From NCBI GenBank assembly GCA_024803745.1, contig JANJXV010001782.1, forward strand, positions 1 to 64,000: DNA of 64,000 bases. Direction: 5' to 3'. The position numbers were made by a program, and so were the translations under genes. Of this stretch, positions 53,701-64,000 are shown in pieces (the stretch's first letter is position 1; each line of letters starts with the position of its first letter). The notes below the pieces were generated by a model. It did not search any database. It saw only the letters and a program-made list of their open reading frames with translations, and was not told the origin of the DNA. This stretch comes from Megascapheus bottae (lineage: Eukaryota > Chordata > Mammalia > Rodentia > Geomyidae).

Positions 53701-56700
53701 GAATGGAGGTGTGTGAAGTCACAGAATGGAGGTGTGTGAAGTCAGATTGGAGGTATGTGAAGTCACAGAATGGAGGTGTGTCAACTCAGAAATGAGGTAT
53801 GTGAAGTCATAGAATGGAGGTGTGTGAAGTCACAGAATTGAGGTGTGTGAAGTCAGAATAGAGGTGTGTGAATTCAGAATAGAGGTGTGTGAAGTCACAG
53901 AATGGAGGTTTGTGAAGTCACAATGCAGGTGTGTGAACTGATAGAAGGTAGGTGTGTGAAGTCACAATGTAGGTGTGTGAAGTGATAGAATGGAGGTGTG
54001 TGAAGTCATAGAATGGAGGTGTGTGAAGTCATAGAATGGAGGTGTTTGAAGTCATAGAATGTTGGTTTTTGAAGTCACAGAATGCAGGTGTGTGAATTCA
54101 TAGAATAGAGGTGTGTGAAGTCAGATTGGAGGGGTGTGAAGTAATAGAATGGAGGTGTGTCAACTCAGAAAGGAGGTGTGTGAAGTCATAGAATGGAGGT
54201 GTTTGAAGTCATAGAATGGAGGTATGTGAAATCATAGAATGGAGGTGTGTGAAGTCACAGAAATGAGGTGTTTGAAGTCAAATGGAAGTCTGTGAAGGCA
54301 GAATGGAGGTGTGTGAAGTCATAGAATGGAGGTGTGTGAAGTCATAGAATGGAGGTGTGTGAATTAACAGAATGGAGGTGTGTGAAGTCACAGAATGTAG
54401 GTGTGTGAACTCAGATTTAAGGTGTGTGAAGGCACAGAATGGAGGGGAGTGAAGTCAAAGAATGGAGGTATGTGAAGTCACAGAATGGAGGGGTGTGAAT
54501 TCAGAATAGAGGTTTGCGAAGTCATAGAATGGAGGTGTGTGAAGTCAGAATGGAGCTGTGTGAACTCATAGAATGGAGGTTTGTGAAGTCACAATGGAGA
54601 TGTGCGTAGTCATAGAATGGTGGTCTTTGAAGTCACAGAATGGAGGTGTGTGAAGTCATAGAATGGAGGTGTGTGAAGTCAGATTAGAGGTATGTGAAGT
54701 CACAGAATGGAGGTGTGTCAACTCAGAAATGAGGTATGTGAATTCATACAATGGAGGTGTGTGAAGTCACAGAATTGAGGTGTGTGAAGTCAGAATGGAG
54801 GTGTGTGAATTCAGAATGGAGGTGTGTGAAGTCAGAGAATGGAGGTTTGTGAAGTCACAATGCAGGTGTGTGAACTGATAGAACGTAGGTGTGTGAAGTC
54901 ACAATATAGGTGTGTGAAGTGATAGAATGGAGGTGTGTGAAGTCATAGAATGGAGGTGTGTGAAGTCACAAAATGGAGATGTGTGAAGTCATATAATGAA
55001 GGATTGTGAAGTCACAGAATGGAGGTGTGTGAACTCAGAATGGAGGTGTGTGAAGTCACAGAATGGAGGTGTGTGAAATCATAGAATTTAGATGTGTGAA
55101 GTCACAGAATGGAAGTGTGTGAAATCGTAGAATGGAGGTAATTGAAGTCAGAGAATCAAGGTGTGTGAAGTCAATGAATGGAGGTGTGTGAAGTCACAGA
55201 ATGGATGTGTGTGAACTCACAATGGAGGTGAGTGAAGTCACAGAATGGAGGTGTGTGAAGTCATAGAATGGAAGTGCGTGAAGTCATATAATATAGGTAT
55301 GTTATGTCAAAATGGAGGTGTGTGAAGTCACAGAATGGAGGTGTGTGACGTCATAAATGTTGGTGTGTGAAGTCATAGAATGGAGGTGTGAAGCCATAGA
55401 ATGGAGGTGTGAAGTCTTAGAATGGAGGTGTGTGAAGTCACAGAAGGCAGGTGTGTGAAGTCACAGAATAGAGTTGTGTGAAGTCATAATGGAGGTGTGT
55501 GAATTCATAGAATGGAGGTGTGTGAAGTCAAAGAATGGAGGTGTGTGAAATCACAGAATGGAAGTGTATGTAGTCACAGAGTGGAGGTGTATAAAGTCAC
55601 AGAACGGAGGTGTGTGAAGTCTCAGAATGGAGGTGTGTGAAGTCTTAGAATGGAGGTGTTTGAAGTCATAGAATGTTGGTTTTGGAAGTCAGAGAATGGA
55701 GGTGTGTGAAGTCATAGAATGGAGGTGTGTGAGGTCAGATTGGAGGTGTGTGAAGTCACAGAATGGATGTGTGTCAACTCCGAAAGGAGGTGTGTGAAGT
55801 CATAGAATGGAGGTGTGTGAAGTCATAGAATGGAGGTGTGTGAAATCATAGAATGGAGGTGTGTGAAGTCACAGAAATGAGGTGTTTGAAGTCAAAATGG
55901 AAGTATGTGAAGTCAGAATGGAGGTGTGTGAAGTCATAGAATGGAAGTGTGTGAAGTCATAGAATGGAGGTGTGTGAAGTCACAAAAAGGAGGTGTGTGA
56001 ACTCATAGAATGGAGGAGTGTGAAGTCATAGAATGGAGGTGTGTGAAGTCACAGATGGAGGTGTGTGAAGTCATAGAATGGAGGTGTGTGAAGTCACAGA
56101 ATGGAGGTGTGTGAAGTCACAGAATGGAGGTGTGTGAACCCGGAATGGAGATGAGTGAATTCACAGAAGGGAGGTTTGTGAAGTCATAGAATGGATTGTG
56201 TGTGAAATCACAGAATGGAGGTGTGTGAAGTCACAGAATGGCGGTGTGTAAAGTCACAGAGTGGATGTGTGTGAAGTCACAGAATGGAGGTTTGTGAAGT
56301 CATATTATGGAGGTGTGTGAAGTCACAGAATGCAGGTGTGTGAAGTCAGAACAGAGGTGTGCGAAGTCATAGAATGGAGGAGTGTGAAGTGAAAATGGAG
56401 CTGTGTGAAGTCATAGAATTGAAGTGTGTGAAGTCAGAGTCGAGGTGTGTGAACTCATAGAATGGAGGTATATGAAGTCACAATGGAGGTGTGTGAAGTC
56501 ACAGAATGGATGTGTGTGAACTTAGAAAGGAGGTGTGTAAAGTCATAGAATGGATGTCTGTGAAGTCATAGAATGGAGGTGTGTGAAATCATAGAATGGA
56601 GGTGTGTGAAGTCACAGAATTGATGTGTGTGAAGTCAGAATGGAGGTGTGTGAAGTCAGAATGGAGGTGTGTGAAGTCAGATAATGGAGGTGTGTGAAGT

Positions 56701-57698
56701 CACAATGCAGGTGTGTGAACTCATAGAATGGAAGTGTGTGAAGTAACAATGTAGGTTTCTGAAGTCATAGATTGGAGGTGTGTGAAGTCATAGAATGGAG
56801 GTGTGTGAAGTCACAAAATGGAGGTGTGTGATGTCATAGAATGGAGGTGTGTGAAGTCACAGAATGGAGGTGTGTGAAGGCGTAGAATGGAGGTGTGTGA
56901 AGTCATAGAATGGAGGTGTGTGAAGTCACAGAATAGAGGTTTGTGAAGTCACAGTATGGAGGTGTGTGAACTCAGATTTGAGGTGTGTGAAGTCACAGAA
57001 TGGAGGTGTGTGAAGTCATAAAAGTAGGTGTGTGAAGTCACAGAATGGAGGTGTGTGAAGACACAGAATGGAGGTGTGTGAACTCAGAGTGGAGGTATGT
57101 GAAGTCACAGAATGGAGGTGTGTGAAGTCATAGAATGGAAGTGTGTGAAGTCATAGAATGGAGGTGTGTGAAGTCAGAATCGAGGTGTGTGAAGTCACAG
57201 AATGGAGGTGTGTGAACCCAGAATGGATGTGTGTGAAGTCACAGAATGGAGGTTTGTGAAGTCATAGAATGGAGGTGTGTGAAGTCATAGAATGGATGTT
57301 GCTGAAGTAAGAATGAAGGTGTGTGAAGTCATAGAATGGAGGTGTCTGAAGTCATAGAATGGATGTTGCTGAAGTAGAATGATGGTGTGTGAACTCATAG
57401 AATGGAGGTGTGTGAACTCATAGAATGAAGGTGTGCGGATTCATGGAACGGAGGTGTGTGAAGTCAAAAAATGGAGGTGTATGATGTCAAACAATGGAAG
57501 TGTGTGAAGTCATAGAATGGAGGTGTGTGAAGACTTAGAATGGAGGTGTTTGAAGTCATAGAATGGAGGTGTGTGAAGTCACAGAAGGGAGGTGTGTGAA
57601 GTCACAGAATGGAGGTGTGTAAAGTCACAGAGTGGAGGTGTGTGAAGGCACAGAATGGAGAGGAGTGAAGTCAAAGAATGGAGGTATGTGAAGTGACA
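53701..57698. repeat. 3,998-bp HOR, copy 2
   Basis: Nearly identical to copies 3 and 4, with the marker AGAGGAGTGA at 53,661, 57,659 and 61,657. The differences I noticed from copy 3 are single bases, such as GGCGG near 56,242 for GGAGG, CACAAAATGG near 56,813 for CACAGAATGG, and ATAAAGTC near 55,590 for GTAAAGTC. The spacing shows no monomer gain or loss between these copies. Confidence 0.92.
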
Positions 57699-60600
57699 GA
57701 ATGGAGGTGTGTGAAGTCACAGAATGGAGGTGTGTGAAGTCAGATTGGAGGTATGTGAAGTCACAGAATGGAGGTGTGTCAACTCAGAAATGAGGTATGT
57801 GAAGTCATAGAATGGAGGTGTGTGAAGTCACAGAATTGAGGTGTGTGAAGTCAGAATAGAGGTGTGTGAATTCAGAATAGAGGTGTGTGAAGTCACAGAA
57901 TGGAGGTTTGTGAAGTCACAATGCAGGTGTGTGAACTGATAGAAGGTAGGTGTGTGAAGTCACAATGTAGGTGTGTGAAGTGATAGAATGGAGGTGTGTG
58001 AAGTCATAGAATGGAGGTGTGTGAAGTCATAGAATGGAGGTGTTTGAAGTCATAGAATGTTGGTTTTTGAAGTCACAGAATGCAGGTGTGTGAATTCATA
58101 GAATAGAGGTGTGTGAAGTCAGATTGGAGGGGTGTGAAGTAATAGAATGGAGGTGTGTCAACTCAGAAAGGAGGTGTGTGAAGTCATAGAATGGAGGTGT
58201 TTGAAGTCATAGAATGGAGGTATGTGAAATCATAGAATGGAGGTGTGTGAAGTCACAGAAATGAGGTGTTTGAAGTCAAATGGAAGTCTGTGAAGGCAGA
58301 ATGGAGGTGTGTGAAGTCATAGAATGGAGGTGTGTGAAGTCATAGAATGGAGGTGTGTGAATTAACAGAATGGAGGTGTGTGAAGTCACAGAATGTAGGT
58401 GTGTGAACTCAGATTTAAGGTGTGTGAAGGCACAGAATGGAGGGGAGTGAAGTCAAAGAATGGAGGTATGTGAAGTCACAGAATGGAGGGGTGTGAATTC
58501 AGAATAGAGGTTTGCGAAGTCATAGAATGGAGGTGTGTGAAGTCAGAATGGAGCTGTGTGAACTCATAGAATGGAGGTTTGTGAAGTCACAATGGAGATG
58601 TGCGTAGTCATAGAATGGTGGTCTTTGAAGTCACAGAATGGAGGTGTGTGAAGTCATAGAATGGAGGTGTGTGAAGTCAGATTAGAGGTATGTGAAGTCA
58701 CAGAATGGAGGTGTGTCAACTCAGAAATGAGGTATGTGAATTCATACAATGGAGGTGTGTGAAGTCACAGAATTGAGGTGTGTGAAGTCAGAATGGAGGT
58801 GTGTGAATTCAGAATGGAGGTGTGTGAAGTCAGAGAATGGAGGTTTGTGAAGTCACAATGCAGGTGTGTGAACTGATAGAACGTAGGTGTGTGAAGTCAC
58901 AATATAGGTGTGTGAAGTGATAGAATGGAGGTGTGTGAAGTCATAGAATGGAGGTGTGTGAAGTCACAAAATGGAGATGTGTGAAGTCATATAATGAAGG
59001 ATTGTGAAGTCACAGAATGGAGGTGTGTGAACTCAGAATGGAGGTGTGTGAAGTCACAGAATGGAGGTGTGTGAAATCATAGAATTTAGATGTGTGAAGT
59101 CACAGAATGGAAGTGTGTGAAATCGTAGAATGGAGGTAATTGAAGTCAGAGAATCAAGGTGTGTGAAGTCAATGAATGGAGGTGTGTGAAGTCACAGAAT
59201 GGATGTGTGTGAACTCACAATGGAGGTGAGTGAAGTCACAGAATGGAGGTGTGTGAAGTCATAGAATGGAAGTGCGTGAAGTCATATAATATAGGTATGT
59301 TATGTCAAAATGGAGGTGTGTGAAGTCACAGAATGGAGGTGTGTGACGTCATAAATGTTGGTGTGTGAAGTCATAGAATGGAGGTGTGAAGCCATAGAAT
59401 GGAGGTGTGAAGTCTTAGAATGGAGGTGTGTGAAGTCACAGAAGGCAGGTGTGTGAAGTCACAGAATAGAGTTGTGTGAAGTCATAATGGAGGTGTGTGA
59501 ATTCATAGAATGGAGGTGTGTGAAGTCAAAGAATGGAGGTGTGTGAAATCACAGAATGGAAGTGTATGTAGTCACAGAGTGGAGGTGTGTAAAGTCACAG
59601 AACGGAGGTGTGTGAAGTCTCAGAATGGAGGTGTGTGAAGTCTTAGAATGGAGGTGTTTGAAGTCATAGAATGTTGGTTTTGGAAGTCAGAGAATGGAGG
59701 TGTGTGAAGTCATAGAATGGAGGTGTGTGAGGTCAGATTGGAGGTGTGTGAAGTCACAGAATGGATGTGTGTCAACTCCGAAAGGAGGTGTGTGAAGTCA
59801 TAGAATGGAGGTGTGTGAAGTCATAGAATGGAGGTGTGTGAAATCATAGAATGGAGGTGTGTGAAGTCACAGAAATGAGGTGTTTGAAGTCAAAATGGAA
59901 GTATGTGAAGTCAGAATGGAGGTGTGTGAAGTCATAGAATGGAAGTGTGTGAAGTCATAGAATGGAGGTGTGTGAAGTCACAAAAAGGAGGTGTGTGAAC
60001 TCATAGAATGGAGGAGTGTGAAGTCATAGAATGGAGGTGTGTGAAGTCACAGATGGAGGTGTGTGAAGTCATAGAATGGAGGTGTGTGAAGTCACAGAAG
60101 GGAGGTGTGTGAAGTCACAGAATGGAGGTGTGTGAACCCGGAATGGAGATGAGTGAATTCACAGAAGGGAGGTTTGTGAAGTCATAGAATGGATTGTGTG
60201 TGAAATCACAGAATGGAGGTGTGTGAAGTCACAGAATGGAGGTGTGTAAAGTCACAGAGTGGATGTGTGTGAAGTCACAGAATGGAGGTTTGTGAAGTCA
60301 TATTATGGAGGTGTGTGAAGTCACAGAATGCAGGTGTGTGAAGTCAGAACAGAGGTGTGCGAAGTCATAGAATGGAGGAGTGTGAAGTGAAAATGGAGCT
60401 GTGTGAAGTCATAGAATTGAAGTGTGTGAAGTCAGAGTCGAGGTGTGTGAACTCATAGAATGGAGGTATATGAAGTCACAATGGAGGTGTGTGAAGTCAC
60501 AGAATGGATGTGTGTGAACTTAGAAAGGAGGTGTGTAAAGTCATAGAATGGATGTCTGTGAAGTCATAGAATGGAGGTGTGTGAAATCATAGAATGGAGG

Positions 60601-61696
60601 TGTGTGAAGTCACAGAATTGATGTGTGTGAAGTCAGAATGGAGGTGTGTGAAGTCAGAATGGAGGTGTGTGAAGTCAGATAATGGAGGTGTGTGAAGTCA
60701 CAATGCAGGTGTGTGAACTCATAGAATGGAAGTGTGTGAAGTAACAATGTAGGTTTCTGAAGTCATAGATTGGAGGTGTGTGAAGTCATAGAATGGAGGT
60801 GTGTGAAGTCACAGAATGGAGGTGTGTGATGTCATAGAATGGAGGTGTGTGAAGTCACAGAATGGAGGTGTGTGAAGGCGTAGAATGGAGGTGTGTGAAG
60901 TCATAGAATGGAGGTGTGTGAAGTCACAGAATAGAGGTTTGTGAAGTCACAGTATGGAGGTGTGTGAACTCAGATTTGAGGTGTGTGAAGTCACAGAATG
61001 GAGGTGTGTGAAGTCATAAAAGTAGGTGTGTGAAGTCACAGAATGGAGGTGTGTGAAGACACAGAATGGAGGTGTGTGAACTCAGAGTGGAGGTATGTGA
61101 AGTCACAGAATGGAGGTGTGTGAAGTCATAGAATGGAAGTGTGTGAAGTCATAGAATGGAGGTGTGTGAAGTCAGAATCGAGGTGTGTGAAGTCACAGAA
61201 TGGAGGTGTGTGAACCCAGAATGGATGTGTGTGAAGTCACAGAATGGAGGTTTGTGAAGTCATAGAATGGAGGTGTGTGAAGTCATAGAATGGATGTTGC
61301 TGAAGTAAGAATGAAGGTGTGTGAAGTCATAGAATGGAGGTGTCTGAAGTCATAGAATGGATGTTGCTGAAGTAGAATGATGGTGTGTGAACTCATAGAA
61401 TGGAGGTGTGTGAACTCATAGAATGAAGGTGTGCGGATTCATGGAACGGAGGTGTGTGAAGTCAAAAAATGGAGGTGTATGATGTCAAACAATGGAAGTG
61501 TGTGAAGTCATAGAATGGAGGTGTGTGAAGACTTAGAATGGAGGTGTTTGAAGTCATAGAATGGAGGTGTGTGAAGTCACAGAAGGGAGGTGTGTGAAGT
61601 CACAGAATGGAGGTGTGTAAAGTCACAGAGTGGAGGTGTGTGAAGGCACAGAATGGAGAGGAGTGAAGTCAAAGAATGGAGGTATGTGAAGTGACA
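57699..61696. repeat. 3,998-bp HOR, copy 3
   Basis: CRE octamer at 59,344 and CCCGG at 60,137, both exactly 3,998 bp after copy 2. It shares private changes with copy 4's predecessor junction, for example GTGTGCGGATTCATGG near 57,430 and 61,428, where the first copy boundary near 53,428 has GTGTGTGAATTCATGG. Copies 2-3 and 3-4 therefore look like very recent products of the same amplification. Confidence 0.92.
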
Positions 61697-64000
61697 GAAT
61701 GGAGGTGTGTGAAGTCACAGAATGGAGGTGTGTGAAGTCAGATTGGAGGTATGTGAAGTCACAGAATGGAGGTGTGTCAACTCAGAAATGAGGTATGTGA
61801 AGTCATAGAATGGAGGTGTGTGAAGTCACAGAATTGAGGTGTGTGAAGTCAGAATAGAGGTGTGTGAATTCAGAATAGAGGTGTGTGAAGTCACAGAATG
61901 GAGGTTTGTGAAGTCACAATGCAGGTGTGTGAACTGATAGAAGGTAGGTGTGTGAAGTCACAATGTAGGTGTGTGAAGTGATAGAATGGAGGTGTGTGAA
62001 GTCATAGAATGGAGGTGTGTGAAGTCATAGAATGGAGGTGTTTGAAGTCATAGAATGTTGGTTTTTGAAGTCACAGAATGCAGGTGTGTGAATTCATAGA
62101 ATAGAGGTGTGTGAAGTCAGATTGGAGGGGTGTGAAGTAATAGAATGGAGGTGTGTCAACTCAGAAAGGAGGTGTGTGAAGTCATAGAATGGAGGTGTTT
62201 GAAGTCATAGAATGGAGGTATGTGAAATCATAGAATGGAGGTGTGTGAAGTCACAGAAATGAGGTGTTTGAAGTCAAATGGAAGTCTGTGAAGGCAGAAT
62301 GGAGGTGTGTGAAGTCATAGAATGGAGGTGTGTGAAGTCATAGAATGGAGGTGTGTGAATTAACAGAATGGAGGTGTGTGAAGTCACAGAATGTAGGTGT
62401 GTGAACTCAGATTTAAGGTGTGTGAAGGCACAGAATGGAGGGGAGTGAAGTCAAAGAATGGAGGTATGTGAAGTCACAGAATGGAGGGGTGTGAATTCAG
62501 AATAGAGGTTTGCGAAGTCATAGAATGGAGGTGTGTGAAGTCAGAATGGAGCTGTGTGAACTCATAGAATGGAGGTTTGTGAAGTCACAATGGAGATGTG
62601 CGTAGTCATAGAATGGTGGTCTTTGAAGTCACAGAATGGAGGTGTGTGAAGTCATAGAATGGAGGTGTGTGAAGTCAGATTAGAGGTATGTGAAGTCACA
62701 GAATGGAGGTGTGTCAACTCAGAAATGAGGTATGTGAATTCATACAATGGAGGTGTGTGAAGTCACAGAATTGAGGTGTGTGAAGTCAGAATGGAGGTGT
62801 GTGAATTCAGAATGGAGGTGTGTGAAGTCAGAGAATGGAGGTTTGTGAAGTCACAATGCAGGTGTGTGAACTGATAGAACGTAGGTGTGTGAAGTCACAA
62901 TATAGGTGTGTGAAGTGATAGAATGGAGGTGTGTGAAGTCATAGAATGGAGGTGTGTGAAGTCACAAAATGGAGATGTGTGAAGTCATATAATGAAGGAT
63001 TGTGAAGTCACAGAATGGAGGTGTGTGAACTCAGAATGGAGGTGTGTGAAGTCACAGAATGGAGGTGTGTGAAATCATAGAATTTAGATGTGTGAAGTCA
63101 CAGAATGGAAGTGTGTGAAATCGTAGAATGGAGGTAATTGAAGTCAGAGAATCAAGGTGTGTGAAGTCAATGAATGGAGGTGTGTGAAGTCACAGAATGG
63201 ATGTGTGTGAACTCACAATGGAGGTGAGTGAAGTCACAGAATGGAGGTGTGTGAAGTCATAGAATGGAAGTGCGTGAAGTCATATAATATAGGTATGTTA
63301 TGTCAAAATGGAGGTGTGTGAAGTCACAGAATGGAGGTGTGTGACGTCATAAATGTTGGTGTGTGAAGTCATAGAATGGAGGTGTGAAGCCATAGAATGG
63401 AGGTGTGAAGTCTTAGAATGGAGGTGTGTGAAGTCACAGAAGGCAGGTGTGTGAAGTCACAGAATAGAGTTGTGTGAAGTCATAATGGAGGTGTGTGAAT
63501 TCATAGAATGGAGGTGTGTGAAGTCAAAGAATGGAGGTGTGTGAAATCACAGAATGGAAGTGTATGTAGTCACAGAGTGGAGGTGTGTAAAGTCACAGAA
63601 CGGAGGTGTGTGAAGTCTCAGAATGGAGGTGTGTGAAGTCTTAGAATGGAGGTGTTTGAAGTCATAGAATGTTGGTTTTGGAAGTCAGAGAATGGAGGTG
63701 TGTGAAGTCATAGAATGGAGGTGTGTGAGGTCAGATTGGAGGTGTGTGAAGTCACAGAATGGATGTGTGTCAACTCCGAAAGGAGGTGTGTGAAGTCATA
63801 GAATGGAGGTGTGTGAAGTCATAGAATGGAGGTGTGTGAAATCATAGAATGGAGGTGTGTGAAGTCACAGAAATGAGGTGTTTGAAGTCAAAATGGAAGT
63901 ATGTGAAGTCAGAATGGAGGTGTGTGAAGTCATAGAATGGAAGTGTGTGAAGTCATAGAATGGAGGTGTGTGAAGTCACAAAAAGGAGGTGTGTGAACTC
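61697..64000. repeat. 3,998-bp HOR, copy 4 (cut by window edge)
   Basis: About 2.3 kb of a fourth copy, in exact phase with copy 3 (CRE octamer at 63,342, 3,998 bp after 59,344). The array continues past the right edge, so the total HOR copy number is unknown. Confidence 0.92.

Larger units (their letters stand above)
3289..63349. other. Set of monomers carrying the CRE octamer TGACGTCA
   Basis: An A-to-C change in the monomer core converts TGAAGTCA to the palindrome TGACGTCA, the known full cAMP-response element bound by CREB/ATF bZIP factors. Starts of the octamers I located: 3,289; 3,699; 4,801; 5,211; 7,559; 9,873; 12,086; 14,139; 16,430; 18,687; 22,941; 27,195; 27,691; 28,101; 29,207; 31,521; 32,367; 34,624; 36,721; 37,760; 42,481; 51,348; 55,346; 59,344; 63,342. 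They fall in two contexts, followed by TAAATGTTGG or by TCAATTTTGG. The second is broken to TGACATCA at 39,858, 45,225 and 48,858. The motif is seen directly; any binding is inference. Confidence 0.6.
1..64000. repeat. 23-bp satellite (giant minisatellite) array filling the window
   Basis: Every part of the window reads as head-to-tail copies of a 23-bp monomer, GGAGGTGTGTGAAGTC plus AYAGAAT, always in the same orientation. The consensus has 9 G, 7 A, 6 T and 1 C when Y is T, so the + strand is strongly purine- and G-biased. Common variants are 21-bp units ending GTCAGAAT, GTCACAAT or GTCAAAAT, units shortened within TGTGTG, and 24-bp units beginning GGATTGTGTGTG. Substitutions recur at a few positions (GGAGG to GGAAG, GCAGG, GGATG or TTGAGG; GAAGTC to GAAATC, GAACTC or GAATTC). 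I saw no stretch of even 50 bp that cannot be read as monomers, so no gene, transposon or unique spacer is present. Seen directly: monomer, orientation and continuity. Inferred: eukaryotic satellite DNA. Species and chromosome position are unknown. Confidence 0.97.

Noticed and set aside
1..64000. CRISPR array
   Set aside because: The repeats are contiguous and there are no unique spacers between them; the 21-23-bp unit is the whole array and no cas genes are present.
1..64000. GGAGG followed by GTG or ATG as bacterial ribosome binding sites
   Set aside because: GGAGG is part of every monomer and precedes no lasting open frame.
1..64000. GGTGTGTG runs as telomeric repeats
   Set aside because: They resemble the irregular yeast TG-type telomere only over about 8 bp, and are embedded in a fixed 23-bp unit; no TTAGGG-type tracts are seen.
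1..64000. Centromeric satellite with CENP-B boxes
   Set aside because: I saw no sequence resembling the CENP-B box. A centromeric location is possible but unsupported by the sequence.
1..64000. rRNA, tRNA or other structured RNA genes
   Set aside because: No sequence departs from the monomer long enough to hold one, and the unit has little self-complementarity apart from TGACGTCA.

Overview
The whole 64 kb is one uninterrupted satellite array. I find no gene, RNA gene, transposon or unique sequence in it. The basic unit is a 23-bp monomer, GGAGGTGTGTGAAGTC followed by AYAGAAT (mostly ATAGAAT or ACAGAAT, less often AAAGAAT). It is interspersed with 21-bp monomers that lack one dinucleotide of the tail (GTCAGAAT, GTCACAAT, GTCAAAAT) or one GT of the TGTGTG run. 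At about 22.6 bp per unit the window holds roughly 2,800 monomers, all in the same orientation. The setting is almost certainly a eukaryotic nuclear chromosome (heterochromatin, pericentromere, subtelomere or a giant minisatellite). Nothing in the sequence identifies the species, and I do not recognise the monomer as a named satellite family.

Monomer variants are not randomly scattered. Distinctive ones recur in fixed order, so the array is built from higher-order repeats (HORs) of several sizes. From left to right: 1-3,048 is a mosaic that shares long blocks with later parts. 3,049-6,072 is a 1,512-bp tandem duplication, and 6,073-6,234 is a short linker. 6,235-19,439 is a ~6.6-kb unit in two copies. 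Overlapping its end, 18,561-27,647 is a 4,254-bp HOR in 2.1 copies, with a 993-bp repeat nested inside. 27,648-29,061 is a displaced copy of the 1.5-kb unit. 29,062-35,244 is a third copy of the 6.6-kb unit, interrupted by its own 0.85-0.91-kb duplication. 35,245-39,649 holds shorter, more rearranged copies of the same material. 39,650-49,702 holds blocks repeating at 5,367 and 3,633 bp. 49,703-64,000 is a 3,998-bp HOR in about 3.6 copies that runs off the right edge.

The right end looks most recently amplified: copies 2-4 of the 3,998-bp HOR differ by only scattered single bases. The left and middle are mosaics of older units joined in monomer register. This is the pattern expected from repeated unequal exchange or replication-based amplification.

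The + strand is strongly G-rich and C-poor (consensus 9 G to 1 C), and the consensus monomer has no CpG. About 25 monomers carry an A-to-C change that turns TGAAGTCA into the palindromic CRE octamer TGACGTCA, at one to a few per HOR. All sizeable reading frames are by-products of the repeat and I do not regard any as coding. Boundaries between HOR blocks were read by eye and are good to about 30 bp unless a marker position is given.
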